From positions 1,027,795-1,091,794 of the forward strand of contig JANPYM010000003.1 of assembly GCA_025890175.1 (NCBI GenBank): a stretch of 64,000 nt of DNA. The letters run 5' to 3'. A program made the translations under genes and the position numbers. Source of the stretch: Ciborinia camelliae. Its lineage: Eukaryota > Ascomycota > Leotiomycetes > Helotiales > Sclerotiniaceae. Below the pieces are notes generated by a model that saw only the letters and a program-made list of their open reading frames with translations, had not been told where the DNA came from and did no database searches. Within the stretch, counting starts at the first letter, position 1; each line of letters opens with the position of its first letter. Positions 58,609-64,000 of the stretch are shown piece by piece.

Positions 58609-59185
58609 TCAAGGATCCGCAGGAAATGGAGATTTCTCCCCTGGAGTAGCCAGAGTATGCACAAAATCCAACTTTTTCTCCTTCCCAAAACCCTCGCGGA
58701 TCTGTTCCACGGCGTACTGGTGCGCTGGATATGAACTGTAATCCGCTGCAAACATTTCTATGGTCTCAACCGCATGGAAACCCGTACAATAATAAAAAAA
58801 ACCCGACATCCCATTCGTCGCCCGATTTGAAGCAGATACGTTTGATACTATTCTTCTGCTCCACTGATCTAGCATCCAGTATCACACGCATCGTACTGAC
58901 ATTTTGAAATACGAAGGTATTTTGGCCGTGTATATCAAAGGTGATTTCGAGATAAATCTGACGGCTGACTCTCCACATGCGAGTTACCGGCAACTTTTCG
59001 CGGTAGGTGAGACAGCCTCTGGTGTGCGTCAGATGGCGTATACCATTTTGATATTCCCAGCAACGGTCTGAGTCTTTATGTGTCACCAAGATGTATTGAG
59101 AAGGAGGGGATACGAGCTTGTAGATCATCATTCGGATCTCGGCTGGTAAATGTAGGAAGCGCGAGCATTCTTGGTTCCGTTGCAT
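58609..59185 (-). pseudogene. 2EXR-like fungal protein with homopolymer frameshift
   Basis: The ATG frame from 59185 starts MQRNQECSRFLHLPAEIRMM, the LPxEIR start typical of fungal 2EXR (F-box-like) proteins, and includes QYILVTHKD and KLPVTRMWRVSRQIYLE, which align with the paralogue at 60895. It stops at 58766. At the T8 run on the minus strand (58795-58802 on +) protein-like sequence passes into the next frame (TGFHAVETIEMFAADYSS...), ending at 58609. With one T fewer the frame would be 191 codons. So it is either a young pseudogene or a one-base assembly error in a homopolymer. Function of these proteins is unknown. Confidence 0.7.
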
Positions 59186-60600
59186 GCTATTCTTCTATCA
59201 GTAGGCAGTATTACAGACAAAGACTAATTTTCCTTACATTAGTTCTAGCTCGGGAGAAGTACTGGAAATGCATCCCCGAGTCATCGGTTGGTTCTGAGGA
59301 ATGGTACTCATGATCGCTGATAGATATGATCCAAGTGAACTTGATGATCGTGGTCTGTAGCAGAGTAATGGTTCTTGTAGGTCGTTAACGTTAGTCGCAA
59401 ATTGCTTGGTGAAAACTAAAGGAAGACAACCAACGAAATCTCTCAAGTCTCATAAGCTAGAGTTCACAAAAATAAAATCCTAACAAAATACTAACCAAAT
59501 GATCGAGTTGTTTAACCCGTTCAAGAATGAAATCGGAACGCGAGTGACGAAAAAGGATGAGGAATGAAAAAGATGATGGGAATGATGGTTTTGAAAATCG
59601 TATCTGCTTCTCATACAAAAAGCAAACAGATTGAAAGATGGCGGGCAGAAAATATCAAGAAATCTTCGTGGTTGGTTGGGAATGAGAGATACATTTTCGC
59701 CGCCGATACTTTATTCTCTGATCGATATCTGTTGGTATCAAACCGTATGGTTCCTTTAGATTCATAGAATGTCTTATTGTTGAATCTAAGAGCTACGAAG
59801 AGAGCTGTGTATAAGCACACCAGCGAGCGCATGCTGCGCTGGTACACGCGCTAGTACAGTATGATTCACATAATTACTGACAATATCGAGTCAAAAAAGA
59901 GAAGAAACTTTGCTTCTGAATATCCGAAAGAGGACCTCTCACCCACTTGTACCTCAACCCAGAAGTCTGGAAAAGAACCTTCAATTTGGCCGCCAACTTT
60001 GATCTCTCATCATGATATCGGCGCCCGAACAATGAAGAATCGAAAATGTTGAGAACAACACGATTAATACAACGGCAGGCAGCTTGCATTGGCCATACCA
60101 TACATTTCAAAAAATGGAACTCTGAGGGATAGTGATGAAGTAACACCTTGGAAGTTTCTTTTTGTTTTGTTTTGGTCCAATCAAATTCAAGAGCAGGCAA
60201 ACAAACTGAGGTTACACAAATTTGGTTCAGGGCCTAATGGAATGTAAACGTGTTTTTAAGTCAATCCCCCCCATTTTTAAATCATTAAAACCGTGAATCA
60301 CTCCTGTATTGGCTCTGTTTGGAGGAAAACCCAACAGTTTAGTTATTGTTGCTTCGACCCTACCACGTTTCTTTGAGTTGTTCCTCCTGGAGATTATCAA
60401 TCTGTCAGTATTTCATTGTGTGATATCATTTGTATGAGCTCGAGCTTAGGATGAGGGCTACTCGTTAGCCGTTTCCGCCTGCTATATTCATTTGGTATCA
60501 CCTGGAAGTTTGTGACTAACTTCAACTATCTACCAGGCTCTTATCTGACTGTGGAACGCCCTCTAAGGTGTTTTCATTTGACCCGGTTGAACTTGCAACC
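59186..60600. other. Intergenic between divergent 2EXR-like genes
   Basis: No supported gene; short frames only. It includes a short palindrome ccagcg...cgctgg near 59820-59842. Promoters of both 2EXR-like genes lie here by position. Confidence 0.5.
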
Positions 60601-60882
60601 ATGAATGAAGACAGGGTGACAACTAGGCGTAGAAAACTACCCAGACAACGTGTCAGAGAGACGAGATGGACGAATTTGAAGTCGAAGCAGGTTCTCACGT
60701 CCTTACCTTTCCCGATAAAATTATCCAAAGGAAGACAAAGCCCACCTCGATCATGGAATGTGGTGGAAGATCTTACCAATGAAGAAGATAAACCCCATTC
60801 TATGCCGATTCGAATTAAATCCAACACTTTCACAAGAAAACTGTACTCAAAACTCCTCTCTTTCTTAAAGGCTAGCTACTAA
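60601..60882 (+). CDS. Basic 93-aa ORF, possible 5' exon of the next gene
   Basis: ATG at 60601, 93 codons, basic (RRRKLPRQRVRETRWTNLKSK), no known domain. A candidate intron 60843-60893 (51 bp, GTACTC donor, ctactaat branch-like site, agcag acceptor) would join it in frame to the 2EXR-like ORF that starts at 60895. The donor is weak, so it may also be an independent small ORF or untranslated leader. Confidence 0.35.
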   Translation: MNEDRVTTRRRKLPRQRVRETRWTNLKSKQVLTSLPFPIKLSKGRQSPPRSWNVVEDLTNEEDKPHSMPIRIKSNTFTRKLYSKLLSFLKASY

Positions 60883-60894
60883 TCTAATAGCAGT

Positions 60895-61617
60895 ATGTTG
60901 GGGAACCAGAAACGCTCTCCATTTCTTCGCCTTCCACCTGAGATTCGAGCCCAGATTTATGATCTGCTCTTACCTCCTCATCAGTACATCCTGGTAAACT
61001 ATCGACACCATGAACACCGTTGGCGACAACAAAATCATATACGCTACAAGCAATACACCAAAGGTGGCATTTTCTATCAAAAGAAACTTCCAGTAACCCG
61101 CCTCTGGCTAGTGAGCCGACAATTATACCACGATACTAGATACTTTGCAAATTCTGGCTGGAGCCTCAACACATTCGGGTTCAAAAATCGCTGGGTCCCG
61201 GCAGAATTCGTTCGCAGCTTATCATTGCAACAGAGACACGCCATTAAGAATGTATGTTTTGCAGATTCTTATAGTGCGCGCAAAATTCTTCGAACCACGC
61301 GGAGAACGCTCAGTGGGCTGGAGCGTATCGTGATCCGTGATGTTACGGCACACACCTTTCGCACGCTCTCCCAGAATCGTAAAATTCAAAGGAGAAGGGC
61401 ACGCTTCGAGAGTATGATCCAGGGATCTGATAGTCATCGCCAGATATTGAATTTCAAATACTTGCCAGGCGAAGAGATGGACGCTGGGTTCTTTGAACAA
61501 TGTTCAATGGATACTAGGCTTGGCGTCAAAACATATCTGCTTAATATATTTGAACATGATTTATGTTATGATATAGAATGGACAGCTAGGAATAGAGATT
61601 GGCGAATGTTAATTTAA
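60895..61617 (+). CDS. 2EXR-like fungal protein, 240 aa
   Basis: Intronless from ATG at 60895. It starts MLGNQKRSPFLRLPPEIRAQ with the F-L-x-L-P-x-E-I-R core of the 2EXR domain, followed by QYILVNYRHHEH, KLPVTRLWLVSRQLYHDT and GLERIVIRDV. These segments align with the minus-strand gene at 58609-59185, so the two are divergently oriented paralogues about 1.7 kb apart. Such proteins are expanded in filamentous ascomycetes with unknown function; the fold resembles F-box proteins. No signal peptide or membrane segment. The ATG is the start unless the upstream ORF is spliced on. Confidence 0.75.
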   Translation: MLGNQKRSPFLRLPPEIRAQIYDLLLPPHQYILVNYRHHEHRWRQQNHIRYKQYTKGGIFYQKKLPVTRLWLVSRQLYHDTRYFANSGWSLNTFGFKNRWVPAEFVRSLSLQQRHAIKNVCFADSYSARKILRTTRRTLSGLERIVIRDVTAHTFRTLSQNRKIQRRRARFESMIQGSDSHRQILNFKYLPGEEMDAGFFEQCSMDTRLGVKTYLLNIFEHDLCYDIEWTARNRDWRMLI

Positions 61618-62625
61618 CTTTGATCGTATCGATATACTTAGGTATTGAGAGCCCAGGCAGGACTGCTAGTTTTGGGAGATGAGTAATTCGAGGGACAAGA
61701 AAAATAGACTGCACGTCGACTGAATTATGGGTTGCGAGGTATTTCTAATCATGCGGGCGAGATACATTGGGAAGGGCAATCTCTTGATCGAGATGGTAAT
61801 TTTGTGTGTTAGCAGATATCTTCTAAATGTCAACATCGGTATCAACCCATCTTGGTAAACTTATCAAGGATTTTTGGTACAGCCTGGCGGAAGAAATGTC
61901 AGCATCCTAGTGGATTATTCATGATGTTCAATTATGCTGTCAGTGAAATCTATCCACCCTCTCCCCTTAAGCATGGCTCACCCACGTTACATCCTTTTGA
62001 GAACCAAAAAGCTCGAGAAAGAATATGACTTTAACCTACTCGTATAGTAGTATAAAATTATCCCGGAGATGGTATGAGGATACACATTAAAGTATCTGAA
62101 TATAATGGATGAGAGTGTGTGGATAAGAGGCAACGATGTCGAAACTCTAGGGTATATAGTCTGATGCTTGAAGACGGGACTGAAGCTTTGGGTATGTTGT
62201 CTGGTCGTGTGATAAGGTTGAGAAGTGTATAGCTGATTAGGGTATCAAGTATTCCAGACTAGCAGATCAGATCAAAGTTTTTCAATGTTGGAAAAGATAT
62301 ATATAAATCTTTGAGGATAATTTGATTATTTCAAATGATATTAATCTTTCAGATTATTTCCATCTTTCCAATGATGGCAAACTTCTAAACAAATCCACAA
62401 TTTAATCTCCCTTCGTCGTTGGACCGCAGTCCAGACTATTGAACGCCCCATATCTGGTTGGGCGTAAGTTGGAAATTTGGGGGTGGCAACTTTGTATGTT
62501 TGGGTTGGCAAGTATGAATCGTTAAGTATTTTAAGAATTATTCTGATGTTATGATTCTCTTAAGATTCCACATCATCATCTAGTGCATCTTTATATTCCT
62601 CAAATCCCCCTAATGCACTCCAAAC
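61618..62625. other. Intergenic, nothing recognised
   Basis: About 1 kb of ordinary composition without protein-like frames or clear repeats. Confidence 0.55.
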
Positions 62626-63305
62626 TTAATCCGTACCCGAGAAAGTAATACTCGTACTCTTGTTTCCCGCTTGCGCAACATCCAACGCAACATTCGTCGC
62701 CAACTTCTTCTGTTGAGCTGCCAATTCACTAGTGCCTATTTTTCTCATTAGTCTTTTATTCACAATATTCCCTGCATATTCCTCCCTCGAGAAATAGAAT
62801 TACTGACTCCCAGTATTTCCCTGCGCAGTTTCAATCTGAATTCTCAAAACATCCGTCTGCAACTTCAAAACCTTATTCTTGATTTTCCCAATCTGAAGAG
62901 CAGTGCCAGCAGTAGTACCAGTTCCACCCGCAGCGGCAATAGCATCGTTGAAGCCCCCGGTGCCAGTCTCAGCATCTTCGGAGATTTGCGCGGCTCTGGA
63001 GATTATATCGAGGTCGGCGGCGCTGACGTCGGCTAGGTTGGAGGTGTCGATCTGGGAGGGTGTTAGGAGTGGGGTCCCCTATTGGAAACGCCGAAGAGTA
63101 GAGAGGTATGTACGGGAAACTTAGCATTAACTTCCGCCAACGCGTTTCCGGCTATACCATCAGAGACTTGGAAGTCACTATAGCTGCCCGCAGTGAGAAC
63201 ACTAGCGCTTTCGGCTTTAGTCGTAGCACGTTTTAATGTATCAACTGGTGCTGCTAGAGATGCTACCGAGAGCGAGAAAAGGATCGCGAGGGTTGAGAAA
63301 TGCAT
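62626..63305 (-). CDS. Small secreted cysteine-free protein, 181 aa, 3 exons
   Basis: Exons on the minus strand: 63305-63114, 63051-62808, 62735-62626. Introns are 62 bp (GTACAT donor) and 72 bp (GTCAGT donor); other nearby donors break the frame. The N-terminus MHFSTLAILFSLSVASLAAP is a clear signal peptide. A Lys-Arg at 25-26 (TLKRATT) could be a Kex2-type site. The mature part is rich in Ala, Thr, Ser and Gly with no cysteine, and ends in a helical segment plus TSITFSGTD. Related proteins are usually annotated only as small secreted proteins; an effector or wall role is speculation. Confidence 0.78.
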
Positions 63306-64000
63306 TTTGACTGTTGATTGATTATTTTAAAGTATTGAAATATTAGATTTCTAAAGATGTTGACGAACGAAAGAGTGGAGTTTGGAGGGGAAAAAATCTA
63401 CAGCACAGCTGGAAATGTTGGAATAGCAAGAATAAATTAATGAACGGATTAGAATTTAGATGTGTTGAAGAGAGAGAGAGATATTGAACAAAGCAAGTAG
63501 AGGGAATGTTGAGATATTATAAGACGATCATTGCATTATCTCATTGCTTCATCTAATTTATCAACAGACGAACAACATCAGATGGAAATTCAAGGCAGTT
63601 TCATCCTCGACATTGGACTGTCTGGCCTGAAAGAAAATATAATCCACCAATTGTATTACCCACGAAAAACCACTCCGGCTGCCTTAGCGATGGTTTTGGA
63701 GAATTTGGAGGAATAGAAATAGAGATAGGTATGAGAATTGAGACCAATTTTTATGACAGATACAATTACAAGAATTTTGGAGACGAATGATGTATGATAT
63801 TCTGAGTGATCGACTGTTTTGACAGGGGGTTTTCCAGGCGAAGGGGCTGTATAAGTACGAAACTCGAATTCGCCCCCTGTATTTGTTACCGAGATTTTCG
63901 GACCACATTTTAAACCTTAAGGCGCATAACATAGCATTTCGATTCGGGAGGAGACACACTATGCAAGCTCGTCATAAATTTGAGAAGTATATCCGAACCA
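63306..64000. other. Window end, upstream of the secreted protein
   Basis: Holds the promoter of the secreted-protein gene by position. Short frames at 63531-63716 (+) and 63684-63959 (-) show no recognisable features; a gene continuing past 64000 cannot be excluded. Confidence 0.45.

Overview
The window looks like nuclear DNA of a filamentous ascomycete (Pezizomycotina), most likely Leotiomycetes; the class is an inference from gene content and base composition. Short introns (about 50-160 bp, one of 325 bp) with GT(A/C)NGT donors, a secreted GH115 alpha-glucuronidase, a mitochondrial-type malic enzyme, 2EXR-like proteins, and gene-bearing DNA that gives way abruptly to very AT-rich blocks with RIP-like C-to-T / G-to-A decay all fit this.

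Layout. 0.1-6 kb: a membrane-anchored O-fucosyltransferase-like gene, degenerate tandem repeats, a small hypothetical gene and a decayed pseudogene carrying scattered in-frame stops. 6.8-11.7 kb: one intronless full-length ABCA-type transporter. About 12-25 kb: an AT-rich island with no credible genes, containing one well-delimited miniature LTR element (21063-22332). 25.06-25.86 kb: ordinary DNA carrying the detached last codons of an F-box-like gene. 25861-41566: a 15.7-kb AT-rich segment bounded by hAT-like terminal inverted repeats and an 8-bp target duplication, inserted in that gene. Inside are two complete but RIP-degraded LTR retrotransposons (A, 26871-32664; B, 32907-39665), two fresh-looking solo LTRs nested in B, several minisatellites, a 1.3-kb stretch almost free of C, and a GC-rich fold-back. 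41.5-64 kb: gene-bearing DNA with the F-box-like coiled-coil gene, GH115 (8 exons), a BuGZ/ZNF207-like zinc-finger gene (4 exons), NAD(P)-malic enzyme (4 exons), two divergent 2EXR-like paralogues (one frameshifted) and a cysteine-free small secreted protein (3 exons).

The genes do not form a pathway or cluster. GH115 acts on extracellular plant xylan, malic enzyme in mitochondrial carbon metabolism, the zinc-finger protein in the nucleus, and the ABCA protein in membrane lipid or drug transport. The main story is the transposon stratigraphy between 25.8 and 41.6 kb. The order I infer is: hAT-like insertion into the 3' end of the F-box-like gene, minisatellite growth, insertion of A and B, RIP, then insertion of the elements that left the solo LTRs. 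The host reading frame still runs across the left junction and now ends inside the transposon terminus.
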